Below are positions 12,512 to 26,600 of a DNA stretch of 64,000 nucleotides, one piece after another. Position 1 is the stretch's first letter; the number at the start of each line of letters is the position of its first letter. This DNA comes from Solenopsis invicta (Eukaryota; Arthropoda; Insecta; Hymenoptera; Formicidae): NCBI RefSeq assembly GCF_016802725.1, contig NC_052667.1, positions 24,512,346 to 24,576,345 on the forward strand, given 5' to 3'. Below the pieces are notes generated by a model. The model was not told the DNA's origin and searched no databases. It saw only the letters and a list, made by a program, of their open reading frames with translations. Made by a program: the position numbers and the translations under genes.

Positions 12512-15500
12512 GTACTTGTTGAGTACTGTATACCGATTTTTATTCACCGACTTATTCAACATTAAAGCAAGAAAGACCATTTTTACTTCAGTGTCAAATA
12601 ACTCTAGTTTAAAGTGCGAGATAATATTCAGTATACATACGACGCTTTAGACATTTCGAGAAATTTGGCTGACCACGGCCTTGGAATTCGTTGCTCTTGT
12701 GTATAGCACGTTGTGTTTACGCAAGGTCGCCGCGCTATTATTTGCGTTCCGAGAATCGAGCGAGCAAGTAGCGTCACGAGCCGCTCCATGTGTTATCTCG
12801 CAAAATATCAACTGATTGTGAATCACGTGCTTGTGTTTCTGAATGGTCCATCGCGTTTCGATTAATTATTAACTCCGCTTTATTAATAACGTCGTATTGT
12901 GTATTTCCAGGTTAAACCTGCCTCCGTTTTTGAATTATTAACATAAGGCCGCAGATTAAAAGATCATAACTTCATAGCTTATTTGTGCGCGCACAATAAT
13001 GCTTTGATTTTTCCGTCGTAATATAATAAAGTATTTTATAATTGTGACATGAACGTCGGGAGTGCTGTACGAAATACCGCGCAATCGTCTATTCTTTACC
13101 GTGATGTGTAATTAATCGATGTTTTCGCGAGTGATTATCGTGCCGCGGAAAATCTGCCACAGAAGAACAGAAGAAAAGAAAGAGAGAGAATGTTTAGGAT
13201 GGCATCGGGCGTCGACGAAGCAACCCTAGAGGTGAATTGTCTGCTATTCAAAATACTGTTACTTTTGAAATTGTTTATAATTATCTTACGCACGCAACTG
13301 TACACTAGAGAACTAATTATTTTGAATGTCGCTATAATTTGAATCGTGTATTTGTGGTTTATGAAAATTAATGTAGCCGCGCCGTAGTTATAACTCTGCT
13401 GTTGCGACTCGTGTCGGTGAGTAAAACAAAATTATTTGTTCTATATTGAAGTAATAAATCTGTGAAAGAATATTACAGACAAATGTAACTTTATTACATA
13501 TTACAATAAAAACGGGCCCGCGCGTAGCGCGTGCTACAAAGCTTTTAATATTACATAATTTCAAACAAATTACAAATTTAATATTACACTATTAACCCGT
13601 GAATACACATAGTCAATATATTCGATTTCCGCGATGGCAGCCGTTCTGAAAGTTAGCGCAGCGAGAGAACTAATCGGCATCGCAGAAAAGCGACAATAAC
13701 TTTGATATATTTGACATATTTATTCTTTACATGCTTTTTTTTTTAAAAAAGGAATGCTTTTTTTAAAAAGGGATTCTAATTGTCTATCCAAATTTAAATA
13801 AAAAATTATTATATAAAGGGATTTAAAAAATTTATACTCAAATAATATCTATTAAAACTATGAATAATATTCAAAAAACTACATAATTATTCTTTAAAAT
13901 ATTAATTATTTTGATTGCTGCCATAATTTATTTTATATTTGTATGTTACAGATTTACAGGATCTGAGAGAAGGGAGAGGCCTGGGAGTGGCATAGGGTCC
14001 TAGCGGAGCAACCTTGGGGTAAATATAATTTCTTATTTATGTGAATTTATTAAACTTTTTCTCTTTCTTTCGCTGTTATCAAATTTAAAAAAAGCTGTTT
14101 AAAGAAAAAAGATTAATACAAAATTGTACACACACCCAGAGGAAAGTTACGTTTAAAGTGATGAAATCATTTCTTTAACTTGATTCTTTTAAGTTGAAGG
14201 AAAAATACCTTTAAGGAAAATAAAAATTTATTTGACTTTAGGAAATGACGTTATTAGCTTTTTTAAAGTAAATAAATTACTTGTTCAAATTATTTATTTA
14301 ATTTAAACAAATAATTATTTAATTCAAAGAACGTATGATAGAAATGTAAAAAAATAATTTAATTGTTCTGGCTTTAAAAATATATTTCTTTTATTTTAAT
14401 AAAGTTTGCGTTGCACAACCAAATTGTTTCTTTAATTCTAATACAAGGAGCAATCAAAAAATTTTTTTAAGTCAAAGAAACTTTTCTTTATTTGTATAGC
14501 AGTGTACAAATTTCTTTGAATCAAACAAATATAATACTTTTTAACAAACGTTTCTCTGGGTATATAAGAAATAACTTTTAAACTTATTTATTTTCAACGG
14601 AGTTTTAATTTTTATATCTTATATTGGTGTTACAGTAATCATCGTAACTTCGTGGTTGATTATAACTCCGCTCGTTGCGCATTGGGTCGGTGAGTCAGCA
14701 ATCAATTTTCTTACTTTATTTCAAGGCTTTGCATATGTCTTGCGCAGGATCAAAGCATAATATTGTCATATCTATATTTTTGTGAATGAGCGAGTAAGTG
14801 AGTAAGTGACTAAGTGAGTTAATTTAAAGAAAAAGAAGAAATCTGGAAGCCTATCATGGGGTGGGTAATATTTGCAACATGCATAGGATGTAACATAAAA
14901 CGTATCCAGACTAGCCAACGGATATCGTATGTTACAGATATTGGTCGGGATGAGAATTGACGAGAGATTTAAATTATAGGATTAAAGGAAAATTACACTA
15001 TTAGCCCCTTACTACACAAAATACGCCATCTCCGCGATGATAATCGCTCATGAAATTAGCGCAGCGAGAGAACCAATCGGTATCGTAAAAAAGCGACTAC
15101 AATAACTTCGATATATTCTTTACATGCTTTTTTTTAGAAAGGATTAGCACACAGCGCGCGCGTTAGCCGAAGTAAAGGCCGGGATTCATAGTCGATTCTT
15201 ATATTTAAAACCGTCTTAAGTATTATCTTAAGTATCATATAATATGTATATATTTATATACATATAAATACATACAGTATATAATATGTATATATTTAGC
15301 ATCATTTTAAACCTACTAATATTATATCGAGTGATTTATCTCATTATTCTGTGCATAAGAGTATTGAGGTAAGTTGATATATGCACATTGACACAAAAAA
15401 ATGAATATTTTATGTCACTTATGAGACACTTTATACTTTATGTTGAAGTATGCTTGAATAAAATATAAAATATCTTGTAAAATTATTAATTTTGCGATAA

Positions 15501-15663
15501 CTGTGTATCTTAATACTTTTATATAAAATGCACAGAACGAGATAAATTATTTAATATAATACTTTCAGGTTTGATCATATAAAGTATTACTTTTGCTTTT
15601 ACTTTTTATTACATAAATTTTAGGACTTTATGTATAAAATTTATATATAAAACAATTGTATAC

Positions 15664-16393
15664 ATAGGCATTTAAAGGCATTTAAACAATAAGGACATAC
15701 GATTAGTTAAATATTTAATTGACATACAATTGTAAAACACCAGAAAATATATTGAATCTAAAAACATATTATCTTTCAGATAAAAATCTTTAGCTTAAAG
15801 TTAGTCAAAAGTTAGAGATCTTAAACATTTTCTTCAATTTTTTCATTAAATTTCTTATAATATTATGGTTTCCTTTTTTCTATTACTTAAGAAATAATAG
15901 ATAATTGTATAATAATCAAAAAAATTTTTTTACAAAATAACACTAACCTTTTAAATTTATATGCATAACATTCTATAATTACGTACATTCTGTAATTATA
16001 TGCATAACATTTTGAAATCTAATAATTTAGATTAATGAGGCAGTGGCTGTCGATCGATTAGATTTTCTCATTGTTACTAGCAGGTAGAGAGCAAGCAAAA
16101 ATTTTGAACACATTGCACACATTTAGAAAGTACGTAAAAATTTCATCTTGTTTAAGAATTCTATGAATATTCTGTTGCATAAAATTATATATAAACAAAA
16201 AATAAAAAAAAATCTTGTAATTTTTGTACCCACGAAAAAATAAGAAAACAATTCGTAAACGTTAACAAACACGGCTTTACGAGGGCGTACATACTGGAAG
16301 TAATTGTGGGACAGTGTAAAACAATTGTATGTCGAATCAAATATTTAACTGATCGTGTGTCCTTATTCTTTAAATATCTTTAAATGCTTACAT
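15664..16393 (+). pseudogene. Inverted, broken CYP4 exon-6 fragment (copy A)
   Basis: The block is the reverse complement of CYP4 exon 6 with its flanking introns (compare 20,190-20,720). The exon-like part is 16,031-16,129 on the plus strand. It reads ...RQWLSID then a TAG where active copies have Trp, and a 4-base deletion near its end shifts the frame. Its right edge keeps about 40 bases of the intron-6 MITE end (CACTGTCCCACAATTAC in reverse). An inverted copy of the CYP4 3' flank (15,664-15,741 against 16,317-16,393) brackets it. It is not part of the CYP4 mRNA. Confidence 0.8.
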
Positions 16394-17577
16394 GCATTTC
16401 GTGGAAATAGGGATAAATTTTAAATGATGCGTATCAAAAGGGCGAAGCACCAAGTCAATACTTAATCGTATATCCTTTAAGTAATCAACGGGCTCCAAGT
16501 AGAAATTGTGAACCAGGGGGGCTATTATTGCTTTTAATTCCAGTAAAGCAAATCGTTGACCTAGAATTAGATATGTATTGCAATCTGTTCATATAAAAAG
16601 ATACGAATAATCATCTTACCAATGCAATTACGTGGACCAGCACTGAATGGAATATACGAATAAGGATGACGGTTCCGGATATTCTCAGGTAAAAATCTAT
16701 CTGGATCAAATTTTTCTGGATTTGGCCAAAAATTGGGATCTCTATGAACTCCATAAATATGAAGATGCATCGTTGTACCGGCAGGTATTAAATATGATTC
16801 TGAAAAACGTTTTATAAGAATGTAACATAACACTTACATGGAAAGAAGAATTTTGCTAAAATTTAAATGTGAAAATAATTATATTGAAACATTTAAAAAA
16901 TTGTATTTAAATAAAGGATATTTAACTTGATCGCTAGAATGTCAAAACTGCAGCAATATCATCATGCTTGGATATTCTGCATAATTATTTTAATGGCCTA
17001 ACATAAAATTATTTTCTCACTTGTAGCTAGTTAAAATTTAGATGCAGTATAACTGTTTTTTCCGTTTAGAAGCATTATAAAAATTTGGAAAACATATATG
17101 TGATACAGAATAGCTACATACGGCATCATTAATACCTAGCCATCTTAAATTAGTTGCATCCTGGATTTTCTATAGTACACGTAACATATCCTAAATGAAA
17201 ATGAGAACGTTGTTAACTTTAGATGGTTAGATATTAATGTTTAATATTTTAAATACACAGACGCTTTGTGTATGTACATATAATTAGCATAATAGGAAAT
17301 TTAATGTGGTAATCTCAATCCTTTGGGAAATATCAGATTTCTTAAAAATTGTATTATAACATTGTATTATAATGTTTAATTAACTTAAACAATTAACTTT
17401 GGAATTATTACTTTAACATCTTACCTTATTATTTATTTGTCTCACATAGATAAAATTGTCTCAAATAAGATAAACAAATGTAATTTCAAAATAAAAGAAG
17501 AATTGTTACAAGTTTTATTAAGTAAATGCATACGAGTATAATGTTTCATAGCACGTTTCATAATGTGTAATATAATA

Positions 17578-17608
<31 letters not shown>

Positions 17609-17623
17609 ATGTGTAATATAATA

Positions 17624-17654
<31 letters not shown>

Positions 17655-20600
17655 GATTAATAATCAGTTACGTACTTAATTGTGTTTCTTCCGAAGTAAC
17701 TCGCATTATGAAATAGACGCTTGGATATAAACGCAACCCTTCTTTTATACATCTCTCTAAATATTGCATATCTTGCAACGATTTCATTGTAAGTTTCCCT
17801 TCACTCTCTCGCATAATAGCATTGACTTCTTTTCTGACACAATCCTGTATTATTAACATTAATAAAAAAACACATATATTCTTCTAAAATACATGTTTTA
17901 TATCTGCAGAAAGAGAATTATAGAATTTTTATATTTATTTTGAAAATGTTTTGCGTGCGATTAATGTTTTTCCAGTATATAAACAATGAAAATACAATAT
18001 GTGTTGTCTAAAAAGTGTTCTAAAATCCGTAAATTGAAATATTATAGCAAGAAAGTCTTTCAAAAATGAAGCAAATAAAGATAGTTGCTTGTAAATTTTT
18101 ATTTCACGAAGTTGTTCATGTTCAAAGCTGATTAATCACAAACTATGCTTCGCATGTTCATGAGACACTAATGCTACCGCGCAAATAATATTCACCGTAT
18201 GACAAGCGACCGTAACATAATCTTTGATTGACCAGTTTTAAACTTTCATATTTTAAAAATTATTTTTTGAAATAAAAATCTACTAATAATTTTTTTGTGT
18301 TTAGTTTTTCAAGAATTTTCGTAGTATAATATTCTGATTTACAAATTTCGACATCCTCTGTATATACATATATGTATATATCATACAATATATATAACAA
18401 AAGAATACAGACCAGCATGAATACACAACTAATTTAGTTTAATCATCAGTCTTTGGGCTGATATTTTCTGTGTGATTTTATGTATATCTTCAAATTCATC
18501 AAATTACGCGTTGATAAATTTTATGATCTTAAAACACAGTTTTGCAAGTTGAACAAGTGTAGTAATATCTCAATATTAAATCAAGTATTAATTTACAAAT
18601 AATATTATTCATGTTCAACTTAAAATTATGTTTTAAGAACAAAAAATTTATCAACATGCAATTTGATAATCTTAAATGTATATAAAATCATAAGAAATAT
18701 CAGCAGTAAGATCTATGTCCTTTAAGGCCTTCTAAAATTAGTTATATGTACAATGTATAATAAAGTATATAATTTATACATGTAATATTATACACATATA
18801 ATATACATATATGTATATAACAAATTTATATGAGTATTTTTATAATAATGAAAAAGAGAAGAAAAATGTAAGGAAAACATTTCTACGTGCTCAATAAAAA
18901 ATATGTTGCGTTGGAGTCACGCATGCAATAAATTTTATATATATTTTTTTAATAAACAAATTAATGAGTTGAAGGAATTATTTAATCTTATTATCTAAAC
19001 ATAATGCTCATTTAACAAAGAATACCTGGATATCTTTATGTTCAGCCAATAATGATAAAATATAGAATATACCCATCGCTGTAGTATCATGACCCTGTAA
19101 TCACATACTGTTTTTTTGATATGCATTCAAATCTTACAGTGAAACAAAGAAGAAAGCGTACAAATACCTCAAACATAAAAGTATCGACTTCCTCTCTGAT
19201 ATCTGAATCACTTAAAGTACCATCTTGAGATGCTTGTATTAAAATGTCCAACAATGCTAGTCGTCTTTTTCGAACTAAATCAAATTATATAACTTTTATA
19301 ATTTGTGTTTCACTACTTTTACGCAACATTAAATTAAATTTCAAATTATATTACAAATTTCAAATTATATTACAAATTTCAAATTATTGACGACGTTTCC
19401 CTATTAGATTTTAGAATATAATAGTTTTGTATTACGTACTTCCAATGGTTTCTGCATCATCTTCGTAAACATTTGTGTTAAGGTTTTTCAAGTATTGTCC
19501 ATTGGTTTGCTTATGATAATCTTTTCTTTCTGCAATAATCTACACACATCCAACATAGTTTTATTTTTCATTGTTTGTATAAATGCTAAAGACACGAGGG
19601 GCTAGCCACTAGCTAATGTTGTCTCATAGATTACATGATTTCATTTGATTTCATCTTAATGCAAATGATTTCATCCACACAATGATTATTAGTGATTGTA
19701 TATCTAGTTATTAGATTTCTTCTGATTAAAAATTATTTTATTTTATTAAAAACACCATTATTGATTATTAATTTCTTTCAAACAAAATTAAATTGTGGGT
19801 TAACCATTCAGAAAATAGATGTACACCTGACTGCTGATTTCAAGATTTTATTGGAATTAAGTATGGTTGATAAAAGATTTTTCTAAAAAAGAAGTATATA
19901 AAAAATTTTACAAAAATCAAAAACTTGTACTAATTTTATCAAATTACATTGTTATCATGCACGATTTTATTGCGTTATGATTGCGAATTGAACTGGATTT
20001 CCAATAATCACACAAAACCCAAAATTACTTTTGCTGATTTATATGTATATAATTTTTACTGATTTCTAGTAATTTTATATGATTTTATTATTATTATGAT
20101 TTCTGATGATTTTGTTTGACTTTATGATTGCATTGGATTGCAAAATAATTACGTAAAGATTTCGTAATGATTTTATAATAATTTTGGAGGCACTGTTCCA
20201 CAATTACTTTTAGTGGTAACCCCCTCTTAAAGACATGTTTATTAACATTTACAAATTGTTTTATTATTTTTTCATATAAAAATTACAAGATTTTTGCTTT
20301 CTTTATATTTATTATATAAAATTTTATGCAATAGAATATTCATAGAATTCTTAAACAAGACGAAGTTTTTACGTACTTTCTCAGTAAATGAGTGCAATGT
20401 CTTCAGAAGTTTTGCGTGTTCTCTACCTGCTGGTAAAAATGAAAAGATCCAATCGTTCAACAGCCACGGCCTTACATATCTAAATTATTAGATGTTTAGA
20501 AAATGTTATCATTAGTGTTATTTTGTAAACAAATTTCTTTGATTACTATACAATTACCTATTATTTCTTAACTAATAGCAAAAACGAAACCATAATACTA

Positions 20601-23600
20601 TAAGAAATTTAGTTGAAAAAATTGAAGAACACATGTAAAACCTATGAACATTAGACTAATTTTAAGCTAAAGATTTTTATCTGAATCGTAATGTCTCTTT
20701 AGATTCAATATATTTTTTTGGTATTTTATTTGTTAATTTGTAATAACTTTGTTGAAGTTAATAGTGTTTGAGCTAAATATTATTATAATTTATAACAGCA
20801 AATATTACATTAAGAATTATATCCTTCTTACGAAGAAACTATTTCGATTTGTCGAAATAAAGTTTTATAGTATTGGTTTTAATAATAAAATAATTATTTT
20901 CTTAAATTTTGTTATACTATTCCAGCGTTAAACATATTAAAATTTGCAAGTTGTTACTCTCTTCATATTAAAGAGAGCAACAAACCAGAGTACTTATTAT
21001 CGACTTGATGTACCGTTTTACATTAAATATTAAATGACTTATCATTATTAGCATAACATTTTACTTAGAAATTTAATAGATAATTTATTTAATGTACCAA
21101 TATATCAACAATTAGTGTTAGCGTAAAATTTTGACTTTGGACTTATGACCAATTAGATTTACATGTAAAATTTCGGAACGTCGTAATATTGTAAGTAGTG
21201 ATATGTTTGTATGTATATCTTAAGATGACATATAGATTATATTACATATATTATAAATTACCTGTAAACCATCAATTCGCCTATCCGGTGAACCGCTTTT
21301 TGATACCTTTGCTGAAATAAATCTTTTCCTTGCAGAGAAATGCCCATGGCAGTTTCTAAAAAGAAAATTATATTATGGCAATGTAACCATATATTTAAAA
21401 AAAAGTAACCTTAGATTATTGTGACATCATTATAATAAATTTATATCTCTTATTACTCTTTATTTTGTTTAAAATAAAAGGTAGATGTTGAACGGAGGCT
21501 ATTTTTGGTCTAGAACCGACCCCCAAGTTATTTATTTGAAACTGTTTATCGAATCCCTTCAGAAGAAAATAATTATTTGTACACCAGGCTTAGGCAATGT
21601 TACAAAAAATCCAGATTCAGTACTGTTGATATAGTCATGTAAGAGTTTTTTTAATATACGTTATATTAAAATAAAATTAATTGCGTTAAAATAAAATTCA
21701 TGTGTTCAAGAAGGTGAATATCACTCATATCATAAAAACGATGATATAAGCAGAACAAGAACAATTATAATGTTCTGCTTAATACCATTGTTCTTGTAAT
21801 AATCATTAATAAATTCTATTAATGTTTTCGTATTTAGTATTCAAAAATAGTATTCTAAAATAACTATTTACACTTATGAGCGGTATATCGTTACGAGCAA
21901 TCATATTGGTGATACGCGCGCAAAACTGATATTTCTTCTTCCAACGAAGTATATCTAGAAAACGAAAGATTTCAATCAAATAAAACAAACTGAATTTTAA
22001 AACTAAAAGTTCATATCTTCACGTGGCGTAAACGGAGTTAGAAAAGCATTTTGCTGTACGTGATGCAACACCATGAAAATCATCAAAATTGTAGTCTTCT
22101 ACTTCTTTGACAGCATTTCTCTTAAAATTATAACGATAGCCAAATTTTGACAATGGATACATGTTTAGCACGCAAAAATCTTTAAAAATTACGTAGTCTT
22201 ATTACATTCACAATAAAATTGTTGATTTGTGCATGCTAATATTATTTAAAGGAACTTTGGACACACTGTATATTATACGAAGCAAAATCTCATACTCTCT
22301 ACATTTATTATTTACCTTTTTTAGCACATAAATACGCAATTAATTTTTGTTTAATACTATAAAGTTTAAAAAACACTTTTATAACTATTTCAGCAATCAA
22401 TAATAAATCCCAATTTTTTTATAATTTTCAAGCCCTGGAGGACAAATAATTATTTTTTTCTGTAGTAGAAAAAAATATTTTGACCGTTGCTGTATCAATA
22501 CAAATTAAACAAGAATGCCTGCTTACGTCGCAGGTAGGTCTTCGTGCTTGTATTGTTTGTACAGAAATTATTGCAAAAAATTTCTTTAGTTCTTTTCAGG
22601 GGGGAAAAGGGTTAATATTTAATAATACGTGATATTACATAATCTTGTTTAATTTAGAATTGTATTATCACTGAAAATTAATTTGGCGCACAGTTTATTG
22701 AACTTGAGGAAAGTATAAAAAAAGCACAAAGACCTAGCTGCAACCGTAGAAGGCATTCTTGTTCAATTTGTATTTCTTTTTCTTTGTTTTAGAGAATTCT
22801 ATAAACAGTTTCTAATAAATAACTTGGCTGTTTATTTTAGGCCAAAAATGGCTTCAATGGTTTAACATCGTTCTTTCTGTACATAAACAAATATAAGTAG
22901 AATATAATACCGCATATTGCATTCAGCGTATGTTCGCTAATAAACGGTAGTAAATCTTTTGTAACAATGCATTCTGCATTCTTCAGAGATTTGGTCATGT
23001 TTTCCCCTTCCTTAATTAAAATCTCAACAAATTGTTGTAATATATTGAAATGGAATGCGGGAGTTAATATTTTTCGCCGCGATTGCCATTTAGAACCTAA
23101 GATAACAATAAAATAAACCATAATCAAATAATAATGCTGCTAAACATAATGCTTACTTATTTACAGCAACAAATGCGAAATATTATAAAAAATAACTTAT
23201 GTGGTACGTATTTAGCATAGCAACTTTCCCCTAAATACTTTTATTTATATTTGTTATCAATTATACACCAAGATTGCGCTTTAAATGTAAAACAATCTGT
23301 TAAATTTAAATCTATGTTTAAATATCTCATTTGATTATTAATGTAATAAAATTTTGATGTTACAACAGTATATATTAATATTGGCGTGATTACGTTACCT
23401 CCACTGGTAAGAAGACCCGTACCTAACCAAGGATGTAATAGATTATACACTACACTTTTGTTGATGTGCTTTGTACTGTTTAGTATAACCTAGAAAATTA
23501 CCGAAAGTATATTAACTTAAATACTATTTGTAACTTAATATCTCTTAATGAAGATACTTAATTAAACTGTTTAATCTAAACGGCTTAAACATTTTATTAC

Positions 23601-26600
23601 CTTTACAATATCGTATTTTCATGAGTGCATTTTCTTAAAACGTAAGTAAATAAGATATTCCTAAATTTTTATTTTAATAATGTATTAGATATAGAGAATT
23701 AAATTTTTTTTAGATTTTATTACCTCCAAATCATCAGGATGACGGATTGATACAAGAGTTAGAAACAAGTAGTAGCGCACTTTAAAAATAGGATAATAAG
23801 TATCGCATCTTGTAGTTAAAAGCTTAAAAAAACCGTCTGAAAAATGCACATATCTCAAATACATAAATATTAAATTAAAAATACAAAAAATTGTAATCCT
23901 AATAATAAAAGAGAACATAGACCGACGCGAAAACATAAAATTAAAGAGCTTTAACAGTTATAGGTAGATTTTAGTGTTGACATTTTTTGTGTGATTTTAT
24001 ATAGGTATTGTACATTTTCAAGTGCACTAAACGACGCTCCGTTAAATTTTTCTGTCTTAAAACGTAGTTTTAAGTTGAAGGAGAACAGTAATATCACAAT
24101 ATTAGATGGTAAATCAATTTTTATAATAGGGATGAGTGGGGTAAATAAGACATAGCTGCAGTTTTTGTTTTCAATAAGGCACAAATAAAGTCCAATCGTA
24201 AAACTAAAGATGCCATAGAAAAGATAATTTAATTTTCTTTATTTTTGTTTTAAACCATTTTGACGTATCTCTCATTTGTGAACTATAAGGGAAAATGTAA
24301 AAACGCTTTTTCCGGTCCGATTTAAAACTACTGATTCCAAATCGGACCACCTCCTGTTTCAAATCGAATACTCTCATTTTTATTAATTTTTAAATAAAAT
24401 TTTATAAGATTATAATGTATATTTGTTTAGTATTAAATAAAAACGAGTAATTTTACAATAAAAAATAAAAATTTGTTTAAAAGAAACGAATTAGTAACAG
24501 TCTATATAGAGAGTTAGACGTTTCCCGGTCATGTTATGACATTGTTATTATATAATTAGAATTGAAATCAATAAAATTCAGTTATTTCGAGTCTAATGAG
24601 TCATAATATTTTACTAATTTATCATGTCTAGGTCCAGATTTAATCGGCCGATTACCAGTACTACGACCAAGTTGCAATTCCGACGTAAAAGTCCTATTTG
24701 GCATGAGTCCTTTTGAACTATGGAATTTTGTACTATAAACCGCAAAAGAGATCACAAAATGATTGATATTTTCGAATTCTACACTCTTTAATTATCTTAA
24801 ATCAATTATTTTTTAAATTTTTAACACTTTTTAAATAACAATTTACAAAAGTTTCCTCTTTTAAAAAAATTTTTGCACTAAGACTGAAAATCAAAATTCA
24901 CGTCTATTCTGTAAATGTCATAACAGAGAACTGTCAAACTGCTGTCACATGTTCGGTGTCTTATAAGGACTTTACATTATAAATGATCCGCAAATCTGCT
25001 TAATCGTATTTATTTAAATTAAAAAGGTCCGATTTAGCCCATACTCTCCTAATAATCATAAGTATCTAATGCAACAATAATTAAGATAAGGAAAAACTTT
25101 CTCTTTTAAAAAATTGTAAAGAACTGTAAACTCTGTTTGTTAATAAATATAATACATTTAAATAATAAAAATGGCGGTTAAAATCAGTTTCTAGTAGAGC
25201 TATAAATTATAAGAGTAAAGCAATCTTTTTATCTAAGCGATTGCGACTTTAATCGCTACGATGGTTCTAATAGGTCTCTCGTCCAATGAGCGATTCCATA
25301 CTTTAGTTTCCACACTTTTCAACCAACAGAAAAGTTATCCGCACTGAATCCAAAGGGCGATTGTTTGTTCTACTTTTATAATACATAGCTCTAGTTTTTA
25401 GTGCTTAATAATTTTCTAAGAGAATTTATAAATATTTGCAAGATTCTTCTAACAACTGTATATTAAGATTTTGTTTGTATTGCATTTATACGTCGGCTGA
25501 AATTAACGCTCATGTAACATCATCGGTTATTGTGATAAATATTACGAAGTACCTTAACGTTCAAAGTGAGTAAAACATTTGCAATTGAGGGATCCAGGTT
25601 CAAACTATGGTAATATTTTTCTCAATAAATTTCCTTACAGTTTTTGGGATAAGGGGAGATCGTAGAGATCGGTATAAGAAATTATTAAATTGATTAGCAA
25701 TTTAATTTCGTGATATTTAGGGATGGCAAGTCGTTACTTCTTTGTTACGTTATCGTTACTTCGTCGTTACATTTATTTTTTTGAAAGGCAATAACGATTT
25801 GGTATTGGTAATGAGAACTTTTTATTATAGTAATAATAACGCTAGAGTTGGAGAAAAATCACTTTGAACAGACTTGTCATTACGCAATATTCATTGAAAA
25901 AAATAACACGTTAATTGACTTGTTACGTAATAAGGAAAAGCAACGCAAAAAGTAATGCGTTACTTTGACTTGTTACGTAACAAGTCAACTAACAAATTAC
26001 TTTTTTCAATGAATATTACATAATTATAACGAGTTAATTGTCAAAAATCACTATTCCAACCTTGGCTTTACTATTATTATTATAGAAATTTGTCACATAT
26101 TTCCAAGTTATACAAAAGTATTATAAAAATATTACGAGTAACGGCGTTACTTACTGTAACTTGTTACTTTCCATTTTATAATATCACTGATATTACATTC
26201 TAAAGTAGAATTTGCATGCAAATTCTATTTTAAGCCGTAAAACTTTGTAAAGTTCGTAAAAATTTTGAGTTTGACGCATCTTCATTTCAATCCGCCCAAC
26301 TTCTTAAACAATCTGTAATTCGTTTGATGAATTGTCAATCTCAAAACTACAGATTTTAAGCTTTAAAATGCTTTTTTAATTTTCTTTCTACGATAATTTT
26401 TTACGGAGTTACATCGTCTGAATGTTATGTAATTTGGATCGTTTTAAAAGTGTTCTCTATTTTTGTTGACGAGTGTATAATATTGGAAGTAATATAATAT
26501 TAATAATTGTACGTTTTAGAATTATTTAATTTAATAATAATATATTAAAAACTTTAACGTACCTACTGGATGTAGGAAGTCCAATAAAGTACCAATTATT

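Larger units (their letters stand above)
10631..15240. mobile_element. Element A: ~4.6-kb non-autonomous transposon with long nested inverted repeats
   Basis: Both ends carry inverted copies of ATATGATACTTRAGATAATA followed by CTTAAGACGGTTTTA and, further in, a TTCGGCTAACGCG block. Inside, a left arm (about 10.64-12.07 kb) is repeated in reverse from about 12.09 to 13.74 kb, so much of the element is one palindrome centred near 12,072. A unique part with exon-like pieces follows (about 13.9-14.7 kb), then the right end. No ORF above about 90 codons and no transposase motif was found, so mobility would depend on proteins from elsewhere. The arms hold GC-rich stretches unlike the AT-rich surroundings. 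Target duplications could not be fixed. Confidence 0.65.

Noticed and set aside
17580..18840. Repeated short units that could suggest a CRISPR-like array
   Set aside because: They are TA microsatellites and a palindromic MITE in a eukaryotic intron; no regular spacer structure.
20294..20491. Plus-strand ORF of 65 codons, also at 48,023 and 61,983
   Set aside because: It is the antisense shadow of CYP4 exon 6.
21806..21988. 60-codon ORF in CYP4 intron 4, also at 63,493-63,675
   Set aside because: The true exon 5 (21,262-21,355) joins in phase directly to exon 4, so this is intron sequence shared by duplication.
22020..22160. Conserved open stretch reading FGYRYNF...VEDYNFDDFHG on the minus strand in all three copies
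   Set aside because: It looked exon-like but would break the phase between exons 4 and 5 and has no P450 similarity; probably part of an old intronic transposon.
25590..25620. tRNA B-box-like GGTTCAAACT
   Set aside because: No A box at a proper distance and no cloverleaf; not enough for a tRNA or SINE call.
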